DNA of 64,000 nt from Mycobacterium sp. ACS4054 (GCF_001667275.1 NZ_LZHV01000071.1:23851-87850); one strand, 5' to 3'. Counted from the first letter of the stretch, positions 17,015 through 25,771 are shown. A program made the numbers and translations. The notes: a model not told the origin generated them from the letters alone.

Positions 17015-17383
17015 TCACTGGCGCTCCCACGGTGGGCGCTCGCCCATCTTCGCGTAGTACTTGGCGAGGTGGCTCTTGACCCGGTCGACGTCCGTCTTCG
17101 GCAGGTCGATGCCCCCGCGCGCACCGTCCATGATGGCGCCCGCCGCCATCACCCCGCGCGGCACCGCCTTGAGGTCGCCACCGATGACATCGGCGATCAA
17201 CAGCTTGTACGCGGTGAAGTTGCCCTTCTTTTCGCCGTCGAACCAGACGTGGGCGTCGCGGTACTTCTGATTCGGCGCGTCCTCGGCACCGGCCCACTTG
17301 CGGACCCGCTTTTCGGCGGCGTCACCGTCCCACTTGCGGTCGCGATCGGCCAACGGCAGGTCCTGGAAAGCTGTCACGGACAT
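17015..17383 (-). CDS. Conserved hypothetical protein
   Basis: 122 residues, charged and cytosolic (WDGDAAEKRVRKWAG, then FTAYKLLIADVIGGDL, GAIMDGARGGID, SHLAKYYAKMGE). The same pattern occurs as a small stand-alone actinobacterial protein and, as I recall, as a C-terminal segment of some phage prohead-protease-type proteins. No phage gene is nearby, so a phage origin is only a possibility. No membrane segment or catalytic motif is visible. It converges on the P450. Confidence 0.75.
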   Translation of the reverse strand: MSVTAFQDLPLADRDRKWDGDAAEKRVRKWAGAEDAPNQKYRDAHVWFDGEKKGNFTAYKLLIADVIGGDLKAVPRGVMAAGAIMDGARGGIDLPKTDVDRVKSHLAKYYAKMGERPPWERQ

Positions 17384-17521
17384 GTACGTTTGCGTGCCCG
17401 CCCACCGCGGGTGCTAAACGCGTGGCGCTCGCGTAGACGGGCTGAAAGCCGGCGAAAACCCGCTTAATACGCGGTAGCGTCAGTGGTGGGCTGTCGACGT
17501 AATTGGTGACGGGAGACAACC

Positions 17522-17812
17522 ATGAAGCGTGGCGTGGTCGGAGGATTGGCCGCCCTGCTGGTGGCCGCCGGGTCGATCGTCGCGGCGCCGCCGGCGAGCG
17601 CAGGCTGCCTGTATGGGGGACCGGTCCTGAGCAAGTGCGATGGACCCGTGCAGCCGGACGGCAGCTGGCAACGGTGCGTGGCGGTTACCCGCTTGGTTCC
17701 CAACGGCGCCAGTTCCTACCTCGTGCCCGACAAGCGCTGCGACGTAATGGGTCCCGACCAGCGCCCAGCCGACCTCGCCTTCGCCGACCCGCCGAACCAC
17801 ATCGACGGCTGA
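17522..17812 (+). CDS. Secreted CDGP-domain protein
   Basis: 96 residues. A Sec signal peptide (MKRGVVGGLAALLVAAGSIVAAPPASA) ends near residue 27. The mature part carries CLYGGPVLSKCDGPVQPDGSWQRC with the CDGP tetrapeptide and four cysteines in total, which probably form disulfides outside the cell. This matches the small mycobacterial CDGP-domain family of unknown function. A GGGAGA lies about 8 bp upstream. Confidence 0.85.
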   Translation: MKRGVVGGLAALLVAAGSIVAAPPASAGCLYGGPVLSKCDGPVQPDGSWQRCVAVTRLVPNGASSYLVPDKRCDVMGPDQRPADLAFADPPNHIDG

Positions 17813-17845
17813 GCCGGGACCCGCAACGCCTCGCGGCGGGCGCGG

Positions 17846-18631
17846 CTAGATGGCGGCGAACACCTCGTTCCTGGCAATCCAGTCATCGATCACCCCCATG
17901 GTGACGGGCAGCGCCGCGCCCGAAAACATCATGTGGTCGGAAGCGGGTATCTCGACCGAGGAACCGCGTTGATACCGGGCCGCGGTCCGGCGCACGACTC
18001 CGGGTGGGACGATGCGATCGCACTCGGCCCCTATCACCATCACCGGGCCGGTGACCGTCGCGAAATCGACGACGGTGGCTTTGGAACGCTTTGTCACCGC
18101 CATGGCCATCTCGCAAAACGCGCGCCCGGATTCGCAAACCAAGCCGTCATATATCTCGCGGGCGACGGCATCGGTCTGGGTGTTGGCGATCCATTGCCGA
18201 CACCGCTGAAGTGGCGGGGGATATATCGGCTTGGCCCAGGGGCGTGCCCGCAACAACGATGGCAGCGACATGCGCACGTTCGTCGGAGTCGTGCCGAGGA
18301 TTCCCGCAACCGAGGCGGGACATGCCGCCACCAGCCCGGCGTGGCGCGGGCGCGCCGCGACCGCCTGCGCCAGTAGGCCGCCCATCGAATGACCGATGAG
18401 CAGCGGTGGGGAATCCAGCGCATTGACGAAGGACACCAAGTCGTCGGTGTAGTCGCGAAGGCTCAGCGACGCGACCTTTTCGGCGCCCTCGTGCAAGGGC
18501 AGCTCGTGATGGCGCAGGGTCGGTGTGTGGGCCCGGTAGCCGCGTTCTTCGAACGCCGTGCGGGCAGGGGTCAGCTGCTCACCTCGGCTCCACGCGCCGT
18601 GGATGAGGACGACGTGCTTCGTGCCGGGCAT
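17846..18631 (-). CDS. Alpha/beta hydrolase
   Basis: 261 residues from ATG 18631. VLIHGAW near the N-terminus forms the oxyanion-hole strand, GHSMGG carries the nucleophilic Ser, and a late SDHMMF supplies a plausible catalytic His. It is of the small cytosolic esterase/lipase type. An in-frame ATG at 18673 would add 14 residues; neither has a good ribosome site. I preferred 18631 because families of this type start just before the HG motif. Its start is 62 bp from the stop of ligC on the same strand. Confidence 0.85.
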   Translation of the reverse strand: MPGTKHVVLIHGAWSRGEQLTPARTAFEERGYRAHTPTLRHHELPLHEGAEKVASLSLRDYTDDLVSFVNALDSPPLLIGHSMGGLLAQAVAARPRHAGLVAACPASVAGILGTTPTNVRMSLPSLLRARPWAKPIYPPPLQRCRQWIANTQTDAVAREIYDGLVCESGRAFCEMAMAVTKRSKATVVDFATVTGPVMVIGAECDRIVPPGVVRRTAARYQRGSSVEIPASDHMMFSGAALPVTMGVIDDWIARNEVFAAI

Positions 18632-18693
18632 GAAGCCAAGAATGACAGTCGAACCGCCCGGCGGGTGCCGCATTGGCGCGATGAGTGAGCCCG

Positions 18694-19764
18694 CTAGCCC
18701 GCTCCCAGGCCGGGCACGATGTCGCCGAGGCTGAAGGTGACCGGCTGTTCGAGCTGTTCGTAGGTGCACGAGCGGGGCTCGCGGTCGGGTCGCCACCGGT
18801 TGAACTGCGCGGTATGCCGAAAGCGCCGGCCCTCCATGTGGTCGTAGCGGACCTCGACCACGCGCTCGGGTCGCAGCGGCACGAACGAAAGGTCCTTTCC
18901 GGCGTTCCAGCGGGAGAATTCGTTCTTGCGCGGCGTTCGTTCACCCGCCTCGTGGGCGGCCCAGTTCCACGGGTGACCGTCGAAATCGGTGACGAGCGGC
19001 TGCAATTCGGTGAACAGGCGCCTTCGCTCGGCCATCGGGAAGGCGCCGATCACCCCGACGGAGGCGAGCTGGCCGTCGTCTTGGTAGAGCCCGAGCAGCA
19101 GCGAGCCTATCGCGTCCTCGCCGGACTTGTGCACGCGATAGCCCGCGACGACGCAGTCGGCGGTGCGCTCGTGCTTGATCTTGAACATGACCCGCTTGTC
19201 GGGCTGGTAGGTCACGGTCAGCGGCTTGGCGACGACACCGTCGAGGCCGGCGCCCTCGAATTCGTCGAACCAACGCTGCGCGAGCTCGATGTCGGTGGTG
19301 GCCGGCGTGACGTGGATCGACGGGCCCGAGCCTGCCAACGCGTCGACGAGGGCGGCGCGCCGCTCGGTGAACGGCCGGCGGGTGTAATCGTCGTCCCCCA
19401 GGGCGAGCAAGTCGAACGCGATGAACGACGCGGGCGTCGCCTCGGCGAGCATCCGCACCCGCGAATCCGCCGGGTGGATACGTTGTTGCAGCGCCTCGAA
19501 ATCCAGGCCGTGGTCGGTAGCGATGACGATCTCCCCGTCGATCACGCAGCGCTCGGGCAGCTCCGCCCGCGCCGCGGCAACCAGTTCGGGGAAATACCGC
19601 GTCATCGGCCGCTCGTTGCGGCTGCCCAGCTCCACCTCCTCGCGGTCCCGAAAACAGATGGACCTGAATCCGTCCCACTTGGGCTCGTACGACGCTTCCG
19701 GCGGGATCGACCGCACCGACTTGGCCAGCATGGGCGACACCGGGGGCATGACAGGTAGGTCCAT
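18694..19764 (-). CDS. ligC: ATP-dependent DNA ligase LigC
   Basis: 356 residues. Motif I for AMP attachment is EPKWDGFRS with Lys29. DGEIV (motif III), FIAFDLLAL, GLDGVVAKP (motif IV) and VMFKIKHER (motif V) are all in order, followed by an OB-fold domain. It seals nicks and has a minor role in non-homologous end joining beside LigD. It is divergently paired with a primase/polymerase gene 26 bp away, the arrangement I recall for Rv3731/Rv3730c of M. tuberculosis, which supports the symbol. Confidence 0.92.
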   Translation of the reverse strand: MDLPVMPPVSPMLAKSVRSIPPEASYEPKWDGFRSICFRDREEVELGSRNERPMTRYFPELVAAARAELPERCVIDGEIVIATDHGLDFEALQQRIHPADSRVRMLAEATPASFIAFDLLALGDDDYTRRPFTERRAALVDALAGSGPSIHVTPATTDIELAQRWFDEFEGAGLDGVVAKPLTVTYQPDKRVMFKIKHERTADCVVAGYRVHKSGEDAIGSLLLGLYQDDGQLASVGVIGAFPMAERRRLFTELQPLVTDFDGHPWNWAAHEAGERTPRKNEFSRWNAGKDLSFVPLRPERVVEVRYDHMEGRRFRHTAQFNRWRPDREPRSCTYEQLEQPVTFSLGDIVPGLGAG

Positions 19765-19790
19765 AGCCCGATTGTGCTGGAATCGTTGGT

Positions 19791-20825
19791 ATGGCTGCTG
19801 CGGAGGAGCTCGATGTCGACGGTGTTGCGGTGCGCCTGACCAACCCGGACAAGGTCTATTTCCCCAAATTGGGCGCGAAAGGCACGAAGCGCCGGCTCGT
19901 CGACTACTACCTGGCCGTGGCGGGCGGTCCGATGCTGGACGCGCTGCGCGACCGGCCGACCCATTTGCAGCGCTTCCCCGACGGCGTCGACGGCGAGGAG
20001 ATCTACCAGAAGCGGATTCCACAGCATCATCCCGACTATCTACAGACCTGCCGGGTCACCTTCCCCTCGGGCCGCACCGCCGACGCGCTGAAGGTGACGC
20101 ACCCGTCGGCCATCGTGTGGGCGGCACAGATGGGCACCGTCACGTTGCACCCGTGGCAGGTGCGCTGCCCGGATACCGACCATCCCGACGAATTGCGCAT
20201 CGATCTGGATCCGCAACCCGGCGTCGGCTTCGAGCAGGCGCGCACGGTCGCGGTAGACGTGTTGCGACCGCTGCTCGACGAGCTCGGCCTGGTGGGGTAC
20301 GCCAAGACATCGGGCGGCCGCGGCATCCATGTCTTTCTGCGGATCGCCACCGACTGGGATTTCATCGAGGTGCGCCGCGCCGGCATCGCCCTGGCCCGCG
20401 AGGTAGAGCGGCGCGCGCCCGAGGCCGTCACCACGTCGTGGTGGAAAGAAGAGCGTGGCGAGCGCATCTTCATCGACTTCAATCAGAACGCCCGGGACCG
20501 CACGATGGCGTCGGCATACTCGGTGCGGCGCACCCCGATCGCGACGGTATCGACGCCGCTGACGTGGGACGAGCTGGCCGGCGCCGAACCGGACGACTAC
20601 ACCATCGCGACCGTTCCGGACCTGGTGCGGGGCCGCGAGGATCCTTGGGCGGCAATGGATGACGCGGCCCAGTCGATCGTGCCGTTGCTGGAGATGGCCC
20701 AGGCGGACGAAGAGCGCGGACTCGGCGACATGCCCTATCCGCCGAACTACCCGAAGATGCCGGGTGAACCCAAACGCGTTCAGCCCAGCCGCGATACGGA
20801 CCTCAAAGGACCGAAGGCGCCGTAG
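19791..20825 (+). CDS. polD1: NHEJ-type primase/polymerase (LigD-POL-like, PolD1)
   Basis: 344 residues, a stand-alone archaeo-eukaryotic primase-type polymerase domain. The catalytic acids lie in LRIDLDPQPG (Asp138, Asp140). KTSGGRGIHVFLRI and the basic QKRIPQHHP stretch bind nucleotide and DNA end. It fills gaps and adds ribonucleotides during end joining or base-excision repair. It is shorter than LigD because ligase and nuclease domains are missing; the ligase is supplied by the divergent ligC gene. The name follows the Rv3730c/MSMEG_6301 family from memory. Confidence 0.85.
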   Translation: MAAAEELDVDGVAVRLTNPDKVYFPKLGAKGTKRRLVDYYLAVAGGPMLDALRDRPTHLQRFPDGVDGEEIYQKRIPQHHPDYLQTCRVTFPSGRTADALKVTHPSAIVWAAQMGTVTLHPWQVRCPDTDHPDELRIDLDPQPGVGFEQARTVAVDVLRPLLDELGLVGYAKTSGGRGIHVFLRIATDWDFIEVRRAGIALAREVERRAPEAVTTSWWKEERGERIFIDFNQNARDRTMASAYSVRRTPIATVSTPLTWDELAGAEPDDYTIATVPDLVRGREDPWAAMDDAAQSIVPLLEMAQADEERGLGDMPYPPNYPKMPGEPKRVQPSRDTDLKGPKAP

Positions 20826-20856
20826 CGCCGCCGATCGTTGTCCTAAAGCGCTTGTG

Positions 20857-20873
20857 GCCCAGGAATTCTGGGC
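20857..20873. terminator. Hairpin downstream of the PolD1-like gene
   Basis: GCCCAG-gaatt-CTGGGC, a 6-bp stem with a 5-nt loop, begins 32 bp after the stop at 20825. No U-run follows, as is common for mycobacterial termination hairpins. Function is inferred from position only. Confidence 0.4.
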
Positions 20874-20895
20874 TACTTCATCGTTTGAAGCCGTA

Positions 20896-20975
20896 CGCTA
20901 CTGGCACGTCATGCAACCGCGTTGCAATCGGCAGGCCAAATCGTGAGCCGTACCGACTAGGACGTGCCAGTAGCG
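20896..20975. repeat. Long-spaced perfect inverted repeat with inner hairpin
   Basis: CGCTACTGGCACGTC at 20896-20910 is the exact reverse complement of 20961-20975. Within the 50-nt spacer, GCAAC-cgc-GTTGC (20914-20926) forms a further stem. On the minus strand the element lies 26 nt downstream of the small gene at 21002-21124. It could be its transcription terminator, a small mobile-element remnant, or a structured RNA. Confidence 0.6.
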
Positions 20976-21001
20976 CAACCCCCGAAAACCGGAGGCGCCC
21001 C

Positions 21002-21124
21002 CTACGGCACGCAGACAGCAGGTGGTAGGCACTCGATCGTGACTGGGAACGTGCAGCCCGATGCCCCCAATGCGGTGGCGGCAAGGACTAGTCCGAGGAC
21101 AACTTTGTACTTCAAACGAGACAT
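21002..21124 (-). CDS. Putative 40-residue secreted peptide or small lipoprotein
   Basis: A 41-codon frame with an ATG at 21124, a GGAG about 8 nt before it, and a TAG stop. The product starts MSRLKYKVVLGLVLAATALG, a basic N-terminus followed by a hydrophobic core, then ASGC (a weak lipobox with Cys24) and a short tail with Cys32 and Cys38 (TIECLPPAVCVP). The plan is that of a signal peptide plus a mature peptide of only about 17 residues. I do not recognise a family. Coding status rests on the ribosome site, the ordered signal sequence and the absence of any competing gene on either strand; a chance ORF is possible. Confidence 0.55.
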   Translation of the reverse strand: MSRLKYKVVLGLVLAATALGASGCTFPVTIECLPPAVCVP

Positions 21125-21673
21125 GCCCACTCCGTTCGTCGAGAAGAAATGTTTCGCCCGAGGAGCGTTATGCTACGTGAGTGCAATGCGGAATACCATG
21201 TGATTCAGCAAAATTGCGCCGATTAACGTAATCGCCTTACCGTAGCCGGCCGGCCCGGCCGAGCCGCACAGAAGGCCACCCTAAGCGCGATTTGCATTCA
21301 TCCCGCAATATCTTCCGTGCGCGCGTCGGACGCGATAGTATGGAACGGCGCACGAACGAGCCTGCATTTCTGACAATGCAGGGCGATGCGAAATGTGCTC
21401 GGGGGAAACGATATTCGGGCCAGCCGCTTAGAAAGCGGCTGATACTCGCCTCTCCCGACTTTGTCGTGGCCATTGCGAGGCCGTCACCTGGGCGCGTAGC
21501 CTTTGCTGAGGAGCAACTCGAACGCGCCGCGGGATCCGCTCGTGCCAGCTCCGAATCGCGATGCGCGAACCGCCAACACCTTGAATGCATTTCGGATCGC
21601 CGGACCATTCTGCACGGGTGAGTATCAGGTTCCAAACCTGGCCAACCCGGCCGAGAAAGTAAGCTTCGTTGGC
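21125..21673. other. Intergenic stretch without a convincing gene
   Basis: 549 bp, visibly more AT-rich than the surroundings, between the small secreted-peptide gene and the GH172 gene. Open frames on both strands here lack ribosome sites and family features, so I call none. A clean hairpin is present at 21421-21441. The promoters of the two divergent flanking genes must lie in this stretch. Confidence 0.5.
21421..21441. repeat. 9-bp stem hairpin in intergenic region
   Basis: CAGCCGCTT-aga-AAGCGGCTG, a perfect 9-bp stem with a 3-nt loop. No T-run follows. It could be a terminator, an operator or an RNA structural element upstream of the GH172 gene. Confidence 0.45.
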
Positions 21674-23710
21674 ATGTCGGTGGCTCCTCGTGCATGGCTC
21701 GCGGCCGCCGTCGTCATGCTGCTGACGGTGGCGGGCGTCGCCACCGCTGCGGCCACTCCCGCTGAGCCGCTCGGCGACGGTCCGGCAGCAAGGCTGATCG
21801 GCTGGGACACCTACCGCCGGCTGGACCTGTTGCCTTTTTTGCGCACGGACACCCAGGCCTTGCAGCTGTCCAGCTTCGACCGCAGCGGCGGTGATTTCGA
21901 CCTCTCCACCGGGAATCACAACGGCACGGGCGGGTGCCTGGGACCCGGCGGCGCCGGCTGTGTGGTCGCCGAGGATCACGGTGCGGGCGAGGTGGATTCG
22001 ATCTGGTTCACCCGTGACGGCGGCGACGTGACCCGAATCGGGAACATCCGCATCGAATTGGATGGACGGACGGTGATCGACGCCCCCTTGCAGTCCGTGG
22101 TCGACGGGGCGCTGGGCGCACCGTTCGAATGGCCGCTGGTGGCCAACGCGGCGCAGTCGCCGGGCGGGGTGTACATCAAGATTCCGATGCCCTACCGAGT
22201 TTCGATGCGGATCAGCGTGGCGTCGCATCTCGAGTACTACCACGTCGACTATCGCCAATTCTCCACGGCCGCGGGCGTCTCCGCTTTCTCGCTCGCCGAC
22301 CCCGCGCTGGACGTCCTAGCCACCTTGCGCGCCGCGGGCACCGCCGACCCCAAACCGGGGGCGCTTGCGGCGGTTCACGACGATCGCGCCGTCGAGATTC
22401 CCGCCGGGGGCGGGGTGAGTATCGCGGAAGCGACCGGCCCGGGCAGCATCTCGGAGCTACGCGTGCGGCTGCCCCAACCGGCGGATCAACTCCTCGGCGG
22501 GCTGCGGCTGCAGCTGGATTTCGACGGCCGGACCATGGTCGACTCCCCCCTCGGGGAGTTCTTCGGCGCCGGATTGGGCACCGACACCGTGCGGGCGCTG
22601 ATGTTCGCCGCGATCCCGCAACCCGGCGGACCGTTGTCGTTGTCCGCGTGGTGGCCCATGCCGTTCGCCCATGACGCGCGCATCTCGCTGGTGAACACCA
22701 CCGGCGAGCCCGTGGCGGGCATCGACACCGCGGTGACGTCCACTCCCGACCCCCAGTGGGCGTCCGCGCTGGCAAGCGGGCGGGCGGGCTATTTCACCGC
22801 CCGCTCGCACGCCGCGCCGACAATGCCGGGCCAGGATTGGCTGTTCGCCGACGAACCGGGCCACGGCAAGTTCGTCGGCGTCAGCCACACCATCCGGGGA
22901 TCCCGGATCAAGACCGCGTTCAGCGACGGTGCCCCTTACTTTCTCGAAGGCGCCGAGCGGGTGTACACCGACGGCGCCGCGTCGCCCCAGTGGTATGGCA
23001 CCGGCACCGAAGACCTCTACGAGGGCGGCTGGTATTTCAAGGACGGCACCCGCTTCAGCGACCCGCTCACCGGCCAGCCCGATCGGCGCACGGCGACCGA
23101 CGGCTGCGCGGATTACTGCGCGGCCGTCTACCGGCTGATGCTCGCCGACGCCATCGATTACCGCTCCGCGATCCGGTTCGGCATCGAGCACGGCAAGCGC
23201 AACATGGTGCAACCGGACTACAGCTCAACCGCTTTCCTCTATACGCAACCCAACGACATTCTCGCCCAGGGCGACGACGTCCGTCCCGGTGACGCGGTCA
23301 GTCGACTTCTGCACGGTTACACCGATGCCGACGCCACGGACCAGCTGTTGGTCAGCGACTACGAGGGCACCGACGACACCCATCCGATCGTCGGGTCGGT
23401 CCGCGCCACCAACGCGCCGATCACGTTCCACCTCGAAACCGACCCGGACAACCGCGGTGTCCTGCTGCGTCGCACCTCGGATCAAGCCGATGGTTTCCAA
23501 TCGGCGGACGTCGCCATCGACGGCGTCCCCGTCGGCAACTGGCTACAGCCGCGCGCCAACAACTTTCACCGCTGGCTCGACGACACGTACCTCTTGCCGC
23601 AATCGGTAACCGCGGGCAAAGCGCAGCTGACGATCACTTTGACGCCGGTGCCCGGCTCCCCGCCCTGGACGGCGAGCCGCTACCAGGTCGAGACGATCAC
23701 GCAGCGGTAG
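21674..23710 (+). CDS. Secreted DUF2961 / glycoside hydrolase family 172 protein
   Basis: 678 residues from ATG 21674, chosen because it begins a Sec-type signal peptide (MSVAPRAWLAAAVVMLL, cleavage near ATAAATP). A longer frame upstream lacks a signal. DUF2961 proteins form GH172, some of which cleave fructofuranosidic or D-arabinofuranosidic bonds. The hallmark WYGTGTED stretch at 440-447 places Glu446 as the likely catalytic acid, in a family shaped like two jelly rolls; GGDFDLSTGNHNGT and YYHVDYRQF are other conserved parts. A role in trimming arabinan of the mycobacterial wall is plausible but inferred. Its 3' end overlaps the convergent rhomboid-like gene by 14 bp. Confidence 0.8.
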   Translation: MSVAPRAWLAAAVVMLLTVAGVATAAATPAEPLGDGPAARLIGWDTYRRLDLLPFLRTDTQALQLSSFDRSGGDFDLSTGNHNGTGGCLGPGGAGCVVAEDHGAGEVDSIWFTRDGGDVTRIGNIRIELDGRTVIDAPLQSVVDGALGAPFEWPLVANAAQSPGGVYIKIPMPYRVSMRISVASHLEYYHVDYRQFSTAAGVSAFSLADPALDVLATLRAAGTADPKPGALAAVHDDRAVEIPAGGGVSIAEATGPGSISELRVRLPQPADQLLGGLRLQLDFDGRTMVDSPLGEFFGAGLGTDTVRALMFAAIPQPGGPLSLSAWWPMPFAHDARISLVNTTGEPVAGIDTAVTSTPDPQWASALASGRAGYFTARSHAAPTMPGQDWLFADEPGHGKFVGVSHTIRGSRIKTAFSDGAPYFLEGAERVYTDGAASPQWYGTGTEDLYEGGWYFKDGTRFSDPLTGQPDRRTATDGCADYCAAVYRLMLADAIDYRSAIRFGIEHGKRNMVQPDYSSTAFLYTQPNDILAQGDDVRPGDAVSRLLHGYTDADATDQLLVSDYEGTDDTHPIVGSVRATNAPITFHLETDPDNRGVLLRRTSDQADGFQSADVAIDGVPVGNWLQPRANNFHRWLDDTYLLPQSVTAGKAQLTITLTPVPGSPPWTASRYQVETITQR

Positions 23711-24458
23711 AACGCATCACCCGACCGGCCAGGAGCGTGGCGATCAGCACCCCGGTCAGCCCGGCGGCGGGCGCCACCGACGACGACCAGCCCGACAGCA
23801 CGAAATAGCCGAAGGCGGCGCCAACGACGAGCAACGCCGCATGCACGGGTGTCCAGCGCGCGATCGAGGGCAACCGCAGCGACAGGCCCATGCCGAGGAG
23901 AAGCGCCAGCACGTGACCGAACGCCGTGAAGTCCGCATCGGCCGTTGCCACCAACGCGATGCCGAGCCACCAACCGATCCAGGCCGGCCGCCAGCGCAAC
24001 GGAATCGACGTGGTCAGGGCACCGAGCACGCACACCGCGCCGTAGCTGATCCCGACATCGGTGGCGCGCGCCACCGAGAACGGCAGCCATCCCGTCTCCA
24101 CCGCGGCGACCAGACCGACCGCGACGATAGCGGTGGCGCCGATGTGCCCGACCGCGAACGTGATCAGCAAACCCCTTCCGCGCCAGATGAGTTCGCCCAG
24201 CGCCAGCAAGCACACCAGCCCCGGAAGCCATAGGTAGACGTCGCCGCCGTCGCTGACGAACGCGCTACCCACCAAGGAACCCAGGTGGCCGTGCGCCAGG
24301 TTGTGCAGGTTGGTGCTCATTTCCCGGACTACCGCGGCGCGCGTGTGAGCACCCAGTGCCGTCAGGGTGACCGAGACCGCCAGCAGCAGCACGGTGTACG
24401 CCGCCGTCACCCGCAATCGGTCGGCGCGGGGACGAACCTCCGTGCCGGACAGCATCAT
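23697..24458 (-). CDS. Rhomboid-like intramembrane protease family protein
   Basis: 253 residues with about six or seven hydrophobic segments. NLAHGHLGSLVGSAF after the first helix is the usual mycobacterial rhomboid-like sequence. GISYG fits the GxSxG serine motif, and FGHVLALLLG fits the HxxxxxxxG of the catalytic-histidine helix, so the Ser/His dyad may be intact. It would cleave membrane proteins within the bilayer; substrates are unknown. The start ATG 24458 overlaps the stop of the PLP-enzyme gene (ATGA), which fixes it and shows translational coupling. Confidence 0.78.
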   Translation of the reverse strand: MMLSGTEVRPRADRLRVTAAYTVLLLAVSVTLTALGAHTRAAVVREMSTNLHNLAHGHLGSLVGSAFVSDGGDVYLWLPGLVCLLALGELIWRGRGLLITFAVGHIGATAIVAVGLVAAVETGWLPFSVARATDVGISYGAVCVLGALTTSIPLRWRPAWIGWWLGIALVATADADFTAFGHVLALLLGMGLSLRLPSIARWTPVHAALLVVGAAFGYFVLSGWSSSVAPAAGLTGVLIATLLAGRVMRSTAA

Positions 24459-25771
24459 TGACCGGTCCAGCCGCGATCGCGGGCCAGCAGGTCGGCCACC
24501 GTTTCCCGGCGCACCAGTTCGCGGGGCGAGCCCCCGGAGACCGCGATTAGCGGCGGACGTCCGAGCAGACTGCGGCTGGATTCCGTCGAATGTTGATAGG
24601 CGCCGGTGCAGGCCACCGCCAGCAGGTCTCCGGGCCGGATGTCGGCGGGCAACTCGATGCCGCGGGCGATCTCGTCGCCGACGCCATGCCGGCCCACCAC
24701 GGTGACGGGTGCGGTCGCGGTCGGGCGGTGGCGATTGGCCAGCGCCACCGTGTATTTCGCGCCTCGGCTTGCCGCTTGGGGCATGTCGCCCGTGCCGCCG
24801 TCCACCGCGACGAACGTGTGCCCGCCGGGCTGGCGCTTGACGGCGATGACCCGGCACAGGGTGATCCCGGCGCGCGCGGCGATCGCCCGGCCCGGCTCGA
24901 TCACGATCTTCGGGCGCGGGAAGTCGTGCTCCGCGCAGGCGGAATCAAGCGCCTCGTCGATGGTGGACCCGAGCGACCGCAGGTTCAGCTCCGCGTCGCC
25001 GGACAGGTAGGGGATCGCGTGCCCGCCACCGAGGTTGAGTTCGCTGAGCACCACGCGATGACGGTCGCGGACCTCGGCCATCAGGCCGATCGTCTGCCGG
25101 ACTGCCTCGCCGTAGACCGCGGGGTCGGTGAGCTGCGAGCCGAGCCGGAATTGGAGCCCCACCAGGTCCAGCCATGGCTGATCCAGCACACGCCGCAGGG
25201 CACCGGCCGCCTGGCCCCCCGATAGCGCGAAGCCGAATTTCTGGTCCATGGCCCCGACGTCGGGGATGACCCCCAACAGGACGCGCTGCGGATGACGCAC
25301 CCGGCACGCGAGCAGCGAGACCTCGCTCGGGGTGTCGATGACGATCCGCCCGACGCCGGCCGCGACCGCGTCGTACAACTCGGCCGCCGTGATCACGCCG
25401 TCCAGGACGATGCGCGACGGCGGGACGTCGGCGGCCAGCGCGGTGGCCAGCTCGCCGGCGGAGCAGACGTTCACGCCGGCCCCCTCGTCCGCGGCCCACC
25501 GGGCCACGTCCACGCTCAACAAGGCCTTGGCGGCGTAGATCAGCTCGGCGTCGGGGAGCGTGGCGCGATAGCAGCGGATGCGGGCCCGAAAATCCTCCTC
25601 GTCCACCACGTAGGTGGGGGTGCCGAACTCGGCGGCGATGTCGTCGGCGGCCACGTCGCCCACGCAGAGCCGGCCCAGATCGTCGACGTAGGCGCTCAGC
25701 GGCCAGATCGCACGATCGAGGTGCGGGTTCTGCCCGTGCCTCAGCGATGGCAGCAGCTCGAAGAGCGTCAT
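24455..25771 (-). CDS. Group IV PLP-dependent decarboxylase homologue (diaminopimelate decarboxylase-like)
   Basis: 438 residues from ATG 25771. The alanine-racemase-type barrel has the PLP lysine in YAAKALLS, the glycine-rich LNLGGGHAIPY, EPGRAI, and a C-terminal barrel ending GAYQHSTESS. This matches LysA-type decarboxylases overall. Two usually conserved sites differ. The His over the PLP ring in FHxGS is Arg (FRLGSQ), and the catalytic Cys of the CESGD motif is missing (the sequence reads GRHGVGDE). Decarboxylation of meso-diaminopimelate is therefore doubtful; it may act on another amino acid or have another role. It is coupled to the rhomboid-like gene by a 4-nt overlap. Confidence 0.75.
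   Translation of the reverse strand: MTLFELLPSLRHGQNPHLDRAIWPLSAYVDDLGRLCVGDVAADDIAAEFGTPTYVVDEEDFRARIRCYRATLPDAELIYAAKALLSVDVARWAADEGAGVNVCSAGELATALAADVPPSRIVLDGVITAAELYDAVAAGVGRIVIDTPSEVSLLACRVRHPQRVLLGVIPDVGAMDQKFGFALSGGQAAGALRRVLDQPWLDLVGLQFRLGSQLTDPAVYGEAVRQTIGLMAEVRDRHRVVLSELNLGGGHAIPYLSGDAELNLRSLGSTIDEALDSACAEHDFPRPKIVIEPGRAIAARAGITLCRVIAVKRQPGGHTFVAVDGGTGDMPQAASRGAKYTVALANRHRPTATAPVTVVGRHGVGDEIARGIELPADIRPGDLLAVACTGAYQHSTESSRSLLGRPPLIAVSGGSPRELVRRETVADLLARDRGWTGQ

Noticed and set aside
17015..17383. Prophage remnant suggested by the prohead-protease-like segment
   Set aside because: No other phage gene, attachment site or integrase is near; it is a small conserved gene.
20964..21203. 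79-codon plus-strand frame opposite the small secreted peptide
   Set aside because: No ribosome site and a composition unlike genes; the opposite strand has the signal-peptide frame with a ribosome site.
21237..21695. 152-codon minus and 109-codon plus frames in the gap before the GH172 gene
   Set aside because: No ribosome sites, no recognisable motif, and the two compete with each other; the region reads as intergenic.
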